The notes under the pieces were generated by a model. It was not told the DNA's origin. It made no database searches and worked only from the letters and a program-made list of their open reading frames with translations. A stretch of 64,000 bases of DNA. Origin: Microlunatus soli (lineage in GTDB: Bacteria; Actinomycetota; Actinomycetes; Propionibacteriales; Propionibacteriaceae). How positions within the stretch are numbered: the stretch's first letter is position 1; each line of letters opens with the position of its first letter. A program made the position numbers and the translations under genes. Location of the stretch: positions 5,642,001 to 5,706,000 of the forward strand of contig NZ_LT629772.1 of assembly GCF_900105385.1 (NCBI RefSeq). Reading direction: 5' to 3'. This document shows, piece by piece, positions 1 through 8,746 of this stretch.

Positions 1-55
1 CGCCCAGAACGAGAGCCGCTTTGTCCAGAACGCCGACACCGCTAGAGTTGTCCAT
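1..55 (-). CDS. IclR-family transcriptional regulator, N-terminal fragment (NdgR/LtbR-like)
   Basis: Only the first 18 codons are present, starting at an ATG at position 55 and running off the left edge. The peptide reads MDNSSGVGVLDKAALVLG, which matches the usual start of the IclR regulators (NdgR in Streptomyces, LtbR in Corynebacterium) that lie divergent from leuCD and control branched-chain amino acid genes. The identification rests on this short peptide plus the divergent position next to leuC; the wing and effector domains lie outside the window. Confidence 0.6.
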   Translation of the reverse strand, partial: MDNSSGVGVLDKAALVLG

Positions 56-66
56 GGCTTGATATT

Positions 67-101
67 GCCGTCTCGAATGCTGGAATGCAAGCCGAGACGG
101 C
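67..101. promoter_or_regulatory. Inverted repeat in the leuC/IclR divergent promoter
   Basis: Perfect 9-bp arms GCCGTCTCG (67-75) and CGAGACGGC (93-101) are separated by 17 bp. The element starts 12 bp from the regulator start codon and lies about 95 bp before leuC, so it is a plausible operator for the divergent IclR-type regulator. It could instead be a leader hairpin of the regulator mRNA. Confidence 0.4.
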
Positions 102-194
102 GAATCGGCCGCAAATCTTTGGTCAAGATCATCACCGAACCGGGGTCGACGCGCCGCGTCGACCGTCCGACCATCACAACAGGAAGAACCGGAC

Positions 195-1604
195 ATGGGT
201 AAGACGCTGAGTGAAAAGGTGTGGGACGCCCACGTTGTGGCCGCCGACGAGAACACCGAATTGCTCTACATCGACCTGCACCTGGTCCACGAGGTGACCA
301 GTCCGCAGGCCTTCGACGGACTCCGGCAAGCCGGGCGGAAGGTCAGACGCCCCGACCTCACCCTGCTCACCGAGGACCACAACATTCCCACGGTGGACGT
401 CGACAAACCCATTGCCGACCCGGTTTCGCGTACCCAGGTGGAGACGCTGCGCAAGAACGCCGAGGAGTTCGGTCTGCGGATCCACAAGCTCGGCGATCTT
501 GATCAGGGCATCGTGCACATCATCGGTCCGCAGCTGGGTCTGACCCAGCCCGGGATGACGGTGGTGTGTGGGGATTCACACACCTCGACCCATGGCGCCT
601 TCGGTGCATTGGCCTTCGGCATCGGCACCTCCGAGGTGGAGCACGTGCTGGCCACCCAGAGCCTGGCCCAGCGCAAGCCGAAGACGATGGCGGTCAACGT
701 CAACGGTGAACTGCCCGAGGGTGTCACCGCCAAGGACATCGTGCTGGCGCTGATCGCCAAGGTCGGTACCGGCGGCGGTCAGGGATATGTCGCGGAGTAT
801 CGCGGTGCGGCCATCGAGAAGCTGTCGATGGAGGGCCGGATGACGATCTGCAACATGAGCATCGAGTGGGGCGCCAAGGCAGGCATGGTCGCGCCGGACG
901 AGACGACCTTCGAATACCTCAAGGGCCGTCCGCACGCGCCGCAGGGTGCCGACTGGGATGCCGCGGTCGAATACTGGAAGTCGTTGCGGACCGACGCAGA
1001 CGCCACGTTCGATCTGGAAGTCGATCTTGACGCCGCCGACCTGTCACCGTTCGTCACCTGGGGAACGAACCCGGGTCAGGGTGTGCCGTTGTCCGGCTCG
1101 GTGCCGGATCCGGAGACCTTCACCGACGAGTCGTCCAGGGTTGCGGCGCAGAAGGCGCTGGAGTACATGGACCTCAAGGCCGGTACGCCGATGCGCGAGG
1201 TCGCCGTCGACACGATCTTCCTCGGGTCCTGCACCAACGGCCGGATCGAGGACCTGCGGGCCGCCGCAGAGGTGATCAAGGGACACACGATCTCCGATGC
1301 CGTACGGATGCTGGTCGTCCCGGGATCGGCCCGGGTCCGACTGCAGGCCGAGTCCGAGGGCCTCGATGTCGTGTTCAAGGAAGCCGGCGCCGAATGGCGT
1401 GGTGCCGGATGCTCGATGTGTCTGGCGATGAACCCGGACAAGCTGGCGCCGGGCGAACGCAGCGCGTCGACCTCCAATCGCAACTTCGAAGGCCGGCAGG
1501 GCAAGGGCGGCCGTACCCATCTGGTGTCGCCGGTCGTCGCGGCGGCGACGGCGATCACCGGCAAACTGACCGCGCCCGCTGACCTGCCCGTCCGCAACGG
1601 CTGA
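195..1604 (+). CDS. leuC: 3-isopropylmalate dehydratase large subunit
   Basis: LeuC isomerises 2-isopropylmalate to 3-isopropylmalate in leucine synthesis, working with LeuD in the cytoplasm. The 469-residue length is normal. The three cysteines that hold the aconitase-type 4Fe-4S cluster are visible: Cys346 in FLGSCTNGR, and Cys406 and Cys409 in [10 protein letters not shown]. An AGGAAG ribosome site precedes the ATG. leuD follows after 29 bp, so the two form one operon, probably controlled by the divergent IclR-type regulator to the left. Confidence 0.98.
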   Translation: MGKTLSEKVWDAHVVAADENTELLYIDLHLVHEVTSPQAFDGLRQAGRKVRRPDLTLLTEDHNIPTVDVDKPIADPVSRTQVETLRKNAEEFGLRIHKLGDLDQGIVHIIGPQLGLTQPGMTVVCGDSHTSTHGAFGALAFGIGTSEVEHVLATQSLAQRKPKTMAVNVNGELPEGVTAKDIVLALIAKVGTGGGQGYVAEYRGAAIEKLSMEGRMTICNMSIEWGAKAGMVAPDETTFEYLKGRPHAPQGADWDAAVEYWKSLRTDADATFDLEVDLDAADLSPFVTWGTNPGQGVPLSGSVPDPETFTDESSRVAAQKALEYMDLKAGTPMREVAVDTIFLGSCTNGRIEDLRAAAEVIKGHTISDAVRMLVVPGSARVRLQAESEGLDVVFKEAGAEWRGAGCSMCLAMNPDKLAPGERSASTSNRNFEGRQGKGGRTHLVSPVVAAATAITGKLTAPADLPVRNG

Positions 1605-1633
1605 TCGCATCGGCTGACCAAGGAGACCTGATC

Positions 1634-2242
1634 ATGGAAAAGTTCACCAGCCACACGGGCACCGGTCTGCCGTTGCGTCGCAGCAACGTCGACACCGACC
1701 AGATCATCCCGGCCGTGTATCTGAAGCGGGTCACCCGGACCGGCTTCGAGGACGGGCTGTTCGCCGCCTGGCGTAACGATCCGGAGTTCGTGCTGAATCT
1801 GCCGCAGTACAAGCTCGCCAGCATTCTGATCCCGGGCCCCGATTTCGGGACCGGATCGTCCCGGGAGCACGCGGTCTGGGCCCTGCAGGACTACGGGTTC
1901 AAGGTCATCATCGGCTCCCGCTTCGGCGACATCTTCTCCAACAACTCCGGCAACGCGGGTCTGCTGCTGGCCAAGGTCGGACAGGACGACGTCGAGCAGC
2001 TGTGGAAGATCGTCGAGAATCACCCGGAGACCGAGATCACCGTTGATCTCCAGGCCAAGACGATCACTGCCAGCGACGGCTTCACGACCTCCTTCGTGAT
2101 CGACGATTACACCCGGTGGCGGCTGCTCGAGGGACTGGACAACATCGGTCTGACGTTGCGTCAGGAGGCCGAAATCACTGCCTACGAAGGCAACCGGCTG
2201 CCGTTCCTGCCGGCCACGGTTCCGGCCCGAACGGCCGGCTGA
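1634..2242 (+). CDS. leuD: 3-isopropylmalate dehydratase small subunit
   Basis: This is the 202-residue swivel-domain subunit that completes the LeuCD isomerase active site. The N-terminal segment [18 protein letters not shown] and the motif [13 protein letters not shown] near residues 67-80 are characteristic of LeuD. An AAGGAGA ribosome site lies just upstream of the ATG. The gene is co-transcribed with leuC, and a hairpin element starting 22 bp after its stop probably ends the transcript. Confidence 0.98.
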   Translation: MEKFTSHTGTGLPLRRSNVDTDQIIPAVYLKRVTRTGFEDGLFAAWRNDPEFVLNLPQYKLASILIPGPDFGTGSSREHAVWALQDYGFKVIIGSRFGDIFSNNSGNAGLLLAKVGQDDVEQLWKIVENHPETEITVDLQAKTITASDGFTTSFVIDDYTRWRLLEGLDNIGLTLRQEAEITAYEGNRLPFLPATVPARTAG

Positions 2243-2263
2243 ACAGGTCGATATCGCCGTTTC

Positions 2264-2310
2264 AGCCCCAAAATCGCCTGAAATTCCTTACGACACGGCG
2301 TTTTGGGGCT
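2264..2310 (+). terminator. Hairpin between leuD and hup
   Basis: AGCCCCAAAA (2264-2273) pairs exactly with TTTTGGGGCT (2301-2310). CGCC and GGCG extend the stem inward with one bulged T. There is no U-tract, as is common in high-GC actinomycetes. It separates the leuCD operon from hup, so termination or processing is the likely role; a regulatory leader of hup is the alternative. Confidence 0.5.
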
Positions 2311-2429
2311 TGCGGTATTTGTCTCAACCCCTTCACTTCTCTAGCGTTAGCCCTCAGATGGGTGAGTTCGCTCGCCCGACTCGTCCGCAAGGTGCGGGCA
2401 CGTTGAAGCTGGTTCGAAGAAGGGAAGCT

Positions 2430-3068
2430 GTGAACAAGGCTGAGTTAATCGAGGCGCTTGCCGTCGAGTTCGACGGAAGCAAGGCCCAGGCGGCCAAGGC
2501 ATTGAACGCGGTCGTGGACACGATCACGTACTCGACGGCCCGTGGTGAAAAGGTGTCGATCACCGGCTTCGGCGTCTTCGAGAAGATCAAGCGGCCGTCC
2601 CGGATGGTCCGCAACCCGCGTACCGGTGAGCGCAAGCGGGCCAAGGCCACCGCGGTGCCGAAGTTCCGTGCAGGCTCGGAGCTGAAGGCCTACGTCTCGG
2701 GTGAGAAGAAGCCGCCGCGGGCGACCAAGAAGGCTGCTGCCGCACCGGCCAAGAAGGCCGCACCGGCGAAGGCTGCCGCGACCAAGACCGCCGCCAAGAA
2801 GGCGCCGGCCAAGAAGGCTGCACCGGCGAAGGCTGCCGCGACCAAGACCGCCGCCAAGAAGGCGCCGGCCAAGAAGGCCGCACCGGCCAAGACCGCTGCC
2901 AAGAAGGCACCGGCACGCAAGACGGTGGCCAAGAAGGCACCGGCAACGAAGGCGCCGGCACGCAAGACGGTGGCCAAGAAGGCCCCGGCGAAGACCGCGG
3001 CCAAGAAGGCGACCGCCAAGAAGGCACCCGCCAAGAAGGCAACGGCGAAGAAGACCGCACGTCGCTGA
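2430..3068 (+). CDS. hup: HU-family nucleoid protein with lysine-rich C-terminal tail (HupB-like)
   Basis: Residues 1 to about 92 form an HU DNA-binding domain (NKAELIEALA... followed by the RNPRTGE arm). Residues from about 100 to 212 are an intrinsically disordered tail of KKAPAKKA/AAKTA repeats like histone H1, typical of actinobacterial HupB. The protein compacts and protects the chromosome. The GTG at 2430 is chosen because HU proteins begin at this point and AGAAGGGA precedes it; the open frame continues upstream to 2310 without a plausible start. The tail DNA contains a 60-bp tandem duplication. Confidence 0.93.
   Translation: MNKAELIEALAVEFDGSKAQAAKALNAVVDTITYSTARGEKVSITGFGVFEKIKRPSRMVRNPRTGERKRAKATAVPKFRAGSELKAYVSGEKKPPRATKKAAAAPAKKAAPAKAAATKTAAKKAPAKKAAPAKAAATKTAAKKAPAKKAAPAKTAAKKAPARKTVAKKAPATKAPARKTVAKKAPAKTAAKKATAKKAPAKKATAKKTARR
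2761..2880 (+). repeat. 60-bp tandem duplication in the hup tail
   Basis: Positions 2761-2820 and 2821-2880 differ at one base only (second-to-last position). Each copy encodes 20 residues of the Lys/Ala/Pro tail. Shorter degenerate units (AAGAAGGCRCCGGC) continue to about 3050. Such repeats are prone to slippage, so tail length may vary between strains. Confidence 0.9.
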
Positions 3069-3092
3069 GCCGAAGATCAACAACTGAACACA

Positions 3093-3136
3093 CTGCGGAA
3101 GGCCCGGACAGCAACCTGCTGCCCGGGCCTTCGCAG
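3093..3136. terminator. Bidirectional terminator between hup and cofC
   Basis: A stem of about 20 bp forms between CTGCGGAAGGCCCGGACAGC and GCTGCCCGGGCCTTCGCAG with a short loop and one mismatch. It lies between two converging genes, 24 bp after the hup stop and 17 bp from the cofC stop, so it can serve both. Confidence 0.85.
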
Positions 3137-3152
3137 TTGCCGGACCGCTGGG

Positions 3153-3977
3153 TCACGGCCAGGCGCTGATGATCACCCCGTCGTCGGTTGCGGCGTGCAG
3201 TCGCTGGCCCGGGCGGAGCAGCCGGACCACCGGGTCGATCACCGTGCCGGCCAGATCTGAGCTGACGCCGGCGTCACTGATCACCCGATAGCCGCCGTCG
3301 GCGTCGCGCGGTCCGGCGACGGTGATCGCGGCGTAGTCGGCCAACCGACCGTTGCTGATCAGCGATCCGGTGTGCGTGCCGACGCCGAGCCGGATCGCAG
3401 GGTCGAGATCATCGGGAGCATCGACGTCTGCTCGGAGCGACGCCAGTGCCGGATCAGTGATCAACGCCGCACCCGAATCGGCGTGCGCCGCCGCGGACTC
3501 GCCACCGAACAACGGATCGAGGTCGACACCGTCGGCCATCAGCAGGGTGGTCCCGGTGCCGCTGTGATCCGGCACGAATCCGCGGGCCCGGCCGGCGGAG
3601 TCGAGCAGCCGGGTCGCTGTCCCGATCGACTCCGCGGTCACCGCCGGAAGATCGCCGACGCAGGCCAACACCCGCTGGACACCGTGGCTACGGAGGAAGC
3701 CCTCGCCTGCGCGCAGCGCGTTGTTGAGACCGCCGGGGGACGGTTCGGGCAGCACCGTCGCCGTGATTCCTGCCCGGGCAAGGGATTGCGGCATCGTCGC
3801 GGCGTCGCTGACGACGACCAACCGGATGCCGGCCGATGCCACAGCGGCGAGGGTGTCCAACGCCATCAGCGCGGCGAGCCGTTGCCGTAGCGGCGTCGGC
3901 AGCACACCGAGCCGGGACTTGGCCACCGCCGACGGCTTGAGCGCGACAACTGCCGCCCATGAATGCTGGTCCGACAT
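3153..3977 (-). CDS. cofC: 2-phospho-L-lactate (phosphoenolpyruvate) guanylyltransferase
   Basis: CofC/FbiD activates 2-phospholactate or phosphoenolpyruvate with GTP to make the side-chain precursor of coenzyme F420. The N-terminal VVALKP...AKSRLG and the nucleotide-transferase segment ACVGDLPAVTAESI support the family. In mycobacteria the homolog (fbiD) sits in the same place next to gpsA and ddl. I place the start at the second ATG (3977), which leaves seven residues before the core strand; an ATG at 3998 in the same frame would overlap the start of the divergent acyltransferase. The gene implies that the organism makes F420. Confidence 0.88.
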   Translation of the reverse strand: MSDQHSWAAVVALKPSAVAKSRLGVLPTPLRQRLAALMALDTLAAVASAGIRLVVVSDAATMPQSLARAGITATVLPEPSPGGLNNALRAGEGFLRSHGVQRVLACVGDLPAVTAESIGTATRLLDSAGRARGFVPDHSGTGTTLLMADGVDLDPLFGGESAAAHADSGAALITDPALASLRADVDAPDDLDPAIRLGVGTHTGSLISNGRLADYAAITVAGPRDADGGYRVISDAGVSSDLAGTVIDPVVRLLRPGQRLHAATDDGVIISAWP

Positions 3978-3996
3978 CACGGTCGCACATCCTGTC

Positions 3997-4716
3997 ATGC
4001 TTGCCGATGTGACCGATGATCGTGCTCGTCAGCAGCCCGTGGCAGCCCCCGGCAGCCCGCACGGTCCCGTCAAACCGTTGGCCTGGTCGGTGATCGGTCT
4101 GGTGGATCGGCTGACCGTCCGGGACTGGCGGGGCACCGAGAAGTTGCCCGGGGCGGACACCGGCGGCGTCATCCTCGCGGTCAATCACATCTCCAACGTC
4201 GATCCGCTGGTGGTCGGCACCTTCGTTGCCCGGAACGGGTTGTGGCCCCGCTTCCTGGCCAAGGAGTCGTTGTTCGGCGTGCCGTTGCTGGGGGCGGCGC
4301 TGCGCGGCATCGGGCAGATCCCGGTGCACCGTCGGTCGGCCGCCGCGCGCGATGCGCTGCAGCACGCGGTGATCGCACTGGAGCAAGGTGGCTGTGTGGT
4401 GATCTACCCGGAGGGCACGATCACCGATGATCCGCTGCTGTGGCCGATGAACGGACGCAGCGGCGCCGCCCGACTGGCGTTGCAGACCGGACGGCCGCTG
4501 ATCCCGGTCGGGCAGTGGGGCGCGGAACGGATCCTGTACGGCAAGAAGCGCGGCTGGCCGCGATTCCTCCCGCGTCAACGGATCTCGATGCTGGTGGGCG
4601 ATCCGGTCGATCTGTCCGACCTGCGTGATCGGCCGGTTGCCGAGGGAGCCCGGCTGGCGACCGAACGGCTGATGGACGCGATCACCGACCTGGTCGCCGA
4701 GTTGCGAGGCAGCTAG
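3997..4716 (+). CDS. 1-acyl-sn-glycerol-3-phosphate acyltransferase (PlsC family)
   Basis: This enzyme of about 239 residues transfers a fatty acyl chain to lysophosphatidate at the inner face of the membrane. It shows the catalytic HX4D box NHISNVD near residue 64 and the acceptor-binding motif YPEGTITDD near residue 136. No good ribosome site is seen; ATG 3997 or GTG 4009 could be the start, and the ATG overlaps an alternative start of divergent cofC. gpsA follows on the same strand, which makes a glycerophospholipid pair. Confidence 0.9.
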   Translation: MLADVTDDRARQQPVAAPGSPHGPVKPLAWSVIGLVDRLTVRDWRGTEKLPGADTGGVILAVNHISNVDPLVVGTFVARNGLWPRFLAKESLFGVPLLGAALRGIGQIPVHRRSAAARDALQHAVIALEQGGCVVIYPEGTITDDPLLWPMNGRSGAARLALQTGRPLIPVGQWGAERILYGKKRGWPRFLPRQRISMLVGDPVDLSDLRDRPVAEGARLATERLMDAITDLVAELRGS

Positions 4717-4853
4717 TGTGCGCGACACCAGCCGCCGCAGACCGACTGACCCGCAGACCAACTCATCCGCAGCAGACGCGACCGGGTGCCGATCGCGAAC
4801 CGGCCCGCCGACCATCGGCCGGTTCGGCTCGCGGTGGCGTACGATCACCGGCG

Positions 4854-5849
4854 ATGAGCACGGTAACGGTGATGGGGTCCGGATCCTGGGGGACCGCGAT
4901 GGCGTCGACCCTGTGTGACAACGATCACCGGGTCACGTTGTGGGCGCGCCGGCCGGAGGTGTGCAGCAAGATCAACACCGAGCATCGCAACCCCGACTAC
5001 TTTCCCGACCTGATCCTGCCCGATCACCTGTCCGCCGAGTCCGACCCTTCCCGGGCGATGGCCGACGCGCAGTTCGTCGTCCTGGCCGTGCCGTCACAGA
5101 CCTTGCGGGAGAACCTCGGGCAGTGGCGGTTGCCCGACAATGCGATCGTGGTCAGCCTGGCCAAGGGCGTCGAGGTCGGCACCGGGATGCGGATGAGCGA
5201 GGTGATCATGGAGGTCACCGGGATCTCGCCGGACCGGATCGCCGTCCTCACCGGTCCCAACCTCTCCCACGAGATCGCCGCCCGCCAGCCCGCCGCAGCC
5301 GTCGTCGCGAGCGCCCGGCAGGAGACGGCGATCGCGGTCCAGCAGCTCTTCCACACCGCGACGTTCCGCCCCTACACCAACAACGACGTGCTGGGCTGCG
5401 AACTCGGCGGCGCGACGAAGAACGTGATCGCGCTAGCGGTCGGTGTCGCCGCCGGCATGGGCTACGGCGCCAATTCCGCTGCGTCGTTGATCACCCGCGG
5501 CCTGGCCGAGATCATCCGGCTGGGCGAGGCGATGGGAGCCGACCCGCACACCTTTTCCGGGCTGGCGGGGATCGGAGACCTGGTGGCGACCTGTTCCTCG
5601 CCGCTGTCCCGCAACCGCACCTTCGGCGAGGAACTGGGACGCGGCCGGACCGTGGGCGAGATCAGTGGTTCGACCCGGCAGGTCGCCGAGGGCGTCAAGT
5701 CCTGCAAGTCGATCAAGGCATTGGCCGACCGTTACCAGGTGGAGATGCCGATCACCCATGCGGTCTGCGCGGTGATCGACGGGCAGATCGCTCCCGATGC
5801 CCTGGTGCAGACGCTGCTCGCGCGGGCAGCCAAGCCCGAACGGTACTGA
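4854..5849 (+). CDS. gpsA: NAD(P)-dependent glycerol-3-phosphate dehydrogenase
   Basis: GpsA reduces dihydroxyacetone phosphate to sn-glycerol 3-phosphate for phospholipid synthesis. It has 331 residues, with the Rossmann glycine motif GSGSWGTAMAS at the N terminus and the catalytic-lysine region LGGATKNVIALAVG near residue 185. The ATG at 4854 gives the conserved N terminus; the upstream open frame is non-conserved and rich in Arg/Pro. It lies directly after plsC as in mycobacteria. Confidence 0.97.
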   Translation: MSTVTVMGSGSWGTAMASTLCDNDHRVTLWARRPEVCSKINTEHRNPDYFPDLILPDHLSAESDPSRAMADAQFVVLAVPSQTLRENLGQWRLPDNAIVVSLAKGVEVGTGMRMSEVIMEVTGISPDRIAVLTGPNLSHEIAARQPAAAVVASARQETAIAVQQLFHTATFRPYTNNDVLGCELGGATKNVIALAVGVAAGMGYGANSAASLITRGLAEIIRLGEAMGADPHTFSGLAGIGDLVATCSSPLSRNRTFGEELGRGRTVGEISGSTRQVAEGVKSCKSIKALADRYQVEMPITHAVCAVIDGQIAPDALVQTLLARAAKPERY

Positions 5850-5872
5850 GTTGCGATGAGCTGGGATCCACG

Positions 5873-7531
5873 ATGAGTGTCGGTCCGGCGCGGGTCGGTC
5901 CAGCTCGACCGGTACGGCTCGGGCCGGCCTGGGTCGGCTGGCTGCTGCTGGCGCCGGCCTTGGTGCTGATGATCGTCCAATTGCTCGTGCCCGGCATCCG
6001 TACGGTGCTGATCAGCCTGCGCGGATCGACGGCGTTCGGCGGATCGCAGCATCGCACGATCGGTGTGGACGGCTATCGGCACGCCGACGATCTCGCGGCC
6101 GCGCTGGGCGGCAGCCTGGCCTGCGCCGCCCTGTTGCTGGTGGCGGCCCTGACCATCGGACCGGTGACCGGACTGGTGCTGGCACGCGCCACCGGCATCA
6201 CCGCTGTCATCGGTCGGGGGTTGCTGGGGCTGTTGCTCTGCTGCTACGCGCCGACCGCGATGGTGCTCGGGCTGCTGTTCGACAGTGGCTACACCGGCGT
6301 CGCCGGACTGATGCTGGACACGTTCATCATCTATCTGCCGGTGGCTGTCGCCGGGTCGGCGTTGCTCTGGTCGACGATCTTCCGGGCTGCCGATGTCGGC
6401 GATCGCCGGACGCGGCCGTCCGGTGCAGGCATCCTCGCCGGCGCGATCATGGTCGGGATCGCCTGTCTGGCCGGTGGCCTGCAGTCCTTCGAGGCTCCCG
6501 TACTGCTCGCCGGCGGACGGATGGTCAGCACCGCGAACCTGATCCTCTACAGCCTGCAGTCCGCCCGCTTCGACACCGCTGCCGCCGTCTGCACGGTCTT
6601 GATGATCATCGTTGCCGCGCTCGGTCTGGCCGCCGGTGTGATCATGATCGCGCTCCGTGCCCGGTTCGTGCTCAGCCCGGTAACCCTGTCGGCGCAGCGA
6701 TCCCCGGGCCTGCTCAAGGCTGTCGCCGTCGGGATTCCGCTGGTGATCGCCGTGGTCGTGGTGATCCTGCATCGGGACTGGGTCGTCGGTCTGGTGCAGG
6801 CCGGCACCGATCTGCCGGGACCGGACAGCGCGCTGGTCCTGCAGACCCTGTTCAACACCTGGGTGCCGTCCGGTCTCGGCGCGCTGATCCAGGTCGTCGT
6901 CGCGCTGCTGGCCGGAGCGGCGATCGGCTGGTGGCAACCGATCGGCCGGCACAGCCGATGGCTGCTGCTCGCCTTTGCACCGTGGCTGTTCGCCGGTGGC
7001 CTTCCGCTGATCGTCGCCGAGTACGACGCCCGCGGCGCCGAACCGCGGAGCGAGGACTGGACCGCGTTGATCCCGTCGGTCTGGGTGATCACGCCGGCGA
7101 TCTTCGTCCTCAGTTGGCTGTTCGAGGAACTACGGGCGGCCGCCGTCGTCGGCCGGCAGCGCAACCCGCTGCCGATCGTCGGCGCGGCACTGCTCACCCT
7201 GGTGATCTGCTGGATCGTGCAGGCACAGGACCTGCTGCGACCGATGTTCCTCACCACGAGGACGATCACCGCTCCGATGCTGTCGTTCCGGTCGGTGCAG
7301 ACCTCGTTCCGCGCCGACGGCACGCTGTGGTTGGTGCTCCCACTGCCGATGCTGCTCAGCTTTGCGGTGGTCGCCGCCGCCGCGCTGATCATGCTCGCCC
7401 CGGTTCGGCTGGTCGTCGGCTCGACGTCGGTGACCAGGTCGGCGATCGGTCCGGCGGTCAGCCGTGCGGCAGCGCCTGACGCAGATCGGCCAGCAGATCA
7501 TCGACATGCTCCACCCCGACCGACATCCTGA
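5873..7531 (+). CDS. ABC-type permease-like polytopic membrane protein (two-permease fusion?)
   Basis: The 552-residue protein is mostly hydrophobic, with roughly twelve membrane segments. Its first segment (WLLLAPALVLMIVQLLVPGI, about residues 22-41) and the region GGLQSFEAPVLLAGGRM resemble the MalF type of sugar ABC permeases, and the second half resembles a MalG-like partner, so it may be a fusion. No solute-binding protein or ATPase gene is nearby, and the usual permease EAA loop is not obvious. The last 25 codons overlap the 3' end of the converging transsulfuration gene. The fold assignment is tentative and the substrate unknown. Confidence 0.6.
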   Translation: MSVGPARVGPARPVRLGPAWVGWLLLAPALVLMIVQLLVPGIRTVLISLRGSTAFGGSQHRTIGVDGYRHADDLAAALGGSLACAALLLVAALTIGPVTGLVLARATGITAVIGRGLLGLLLCCYAPTAMVLGLLFDSGYTGVAGLMLDTFIIYLPVAVAGSALLWSTIFRAADVGDRRTRPSGAGILAGAIMVGIACLAGGLQSFEAPVLLAGGRMVSTANLILYSLQSARFDTAAAVCTVLMIIVAALGLAAGVIMIALRARFVLSPVTLSAQRSPGLLKAVAVGIPLVIAVVVVILHRDWVVGLVQAGTDLPGPDSALVLQTLFNTWVPSGLGALIQVVVALLAGAAIGWWQPIGRHSRWLLLAFAPWLFAGGLPLIVAEYDARGAEPRSEDWTALIPSVWVITPAIFVLSWLFEELRAAAVVGRQRNPLPIVGAALLTLVICWIVQAQDLLRPMFLTTRTITAPMLSFRSVQTSFRADGTLWLVLPLPMLLSFAVVAAAALIMLAPVRLVVGSTSVTRSAIGPAVSRAAAPDADRPADHRHAPPRPTS

Positions 7532-8618
7532 CCAGCCCCTCATCGACGCTGGGCAGCTCGGCCGGCCAGCGCCGGCGGCGTTCCAGGGACGACTCGACAC
7601 CACCGAGACTGGTCGCGTGCACCCAGAGCCGTAGCCGCGCGATCATCGCGTCCGCGGTCTGCGCGTCGGCCAGTTCGATCGCCGCCATCGAGCCGAAGCC
7701 GGGATAGCGCACCCGTTGTACCGCAGGGTGGGTCTCCAGTTCGGCGACGATCCGGCGCGCGGAGCCTTCGGCCTGCCGGACCCGGATCGGCAGCGTACGA
7801 ATGCCGCGGAGCACCAGGTAGGCCTCCAGCACGCCAGGCGTCGCACCGTGCAGTTTGCGGTGCGCCTCGGCGACGGAGAACGACTCCGGCCGGCTCGGCG
7901 CGAAGGACAACATCCCGCACAACGCGTCGGAATGCCCGGACAGGAACTTGGTGGCCGAGTGCAACACGATGTCCGCGCCGTGGGCCAGCGGTTGCTGCAG
8001 GATCGGCGTGGCGAAGGTGTTGTCGACCAGCAACAGGCAGTCGTCCGGCCGACTGTCGGCGATCGCCGCGATGTCGGCGACCTCCATGGTCGGATTGGCC
8101 GGCGTCTCCAGCCAGATCAGCTGGGCGCCGTCGGCAGCTGCCAGCACCTGCTCGGTGTCGGCGATGTCGACGGTCCGCACGGTCAGGCCATGCCGTTGCC
8201 GGTACTCCTCGGCCAAGGCGGCGACGCCGAGATAGCAATGCTCGGGCAGCACCACCGTGGCATCGGACGGCACGGTCGCCAGCGCAGCCGCAGCCGCGGC
8301 CATCCCGCTGGCGAACGCGAGCGACCGGACCCGGTCGGCCCCGGTCGGCAGACCGACGCCCTCCAGGGCCGACACCGCATCCTCCAAGGCGCTCCAGCCG
8401 GGGTTTCCGTACCGCCCGTAGCCGACCCAGTCCGTACCCTGGCCGCCGACATAGGTCGAGGCGGGCACGATCGGCTGATTCAGCGGCGCGTCCGGCACCG
8501 GGTCGGGGCGTCCGGCCGCCACCGCCAGCGTTTCCGGCCGCAGCACCGGGCTCCCCGGATCGGTGCCGGTGGAGGAGACGGGACGGGACGCGGGCGTGGC
8601 GGAACCGGGGTCGGACAT
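7458..8618 (-). CDS. Cys/Met metabolism PLP-dependent enzyme (cystathionine lyase/synthase family)
   Basis: The protein has 386 residues. The PLP-binding lysine is Lys224 in HSATKFLSGH. The upstream LETPANPTMEV and LLLVDNTFATP segments are typical of the MetB/MetC/MetZ group of transsulfuration enzymes, which make or break cystathionine-type thioethers. Which reaction it performs cannot be decided from sequence alone. The first 30 or so residues are a disordered Ser/Pro/Gly extension. Its 3' end overlaps the converging permease gene by 74 bp, and it is divergent from ddl. Confidence 0.88.
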   Translation of the reverse strand: MSDPGSATPASRPVSSTGTDPGSPVLRPETLAVAAGRPDPVPDAPLNQPIVPASTYVGGQGTDWVGYGRYGNPGWSALEDAVSALEGVGLPTGADRVRSLAFASGMAAAAAALATVPSDATVVLPEHCYLGVAALAEEYRQRHGLTVRTVDIADTEQVLAAADGAQLIWLETPANPTMEVADIAAIADSRPDDCLLLVDNTFATPILQQPLAHGADIVLHSATKFLSGHSDALCGMLSFAPSRPESFSVAEAHRKLHGATPGVLEAYLVLRGIRTLPIRVRQAEGSARRIVAELETHPAVQRVRYPGFGSMAAIELADAQTADAMIARLRLWVHATSLGGVESSLERRRRWPAELPSVDEGLVRMSVGVEHVDDLLADLRQALPHG

Positions 8619-8746
8619 GCCACCAAGTCTGCGACACGGCCGCCCGCTCCGATCACCGCGGCCGCCAACTGGACAGCGGCCGCGCGCCGTCGGCGACGGG
8701 CCACCACAGCCAGGTAGGGTCTGGGGCGACCCAGAAGGAGGGCAGC

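Noticed and set aside
2445..3156. Open frames opposite the hup tail, rich in Leu/Gly/Cys or Ser/Trp/Pro
   Set aside because: They mirror the repetitive Lys/Ala/Pro tail and have no independent support.
4940..5872. Extension of the permease frame upstream into gpsA
   Set aside because: The upstream part is a second frame of gpsA; the membrane protein begins at the ATG at 5873.
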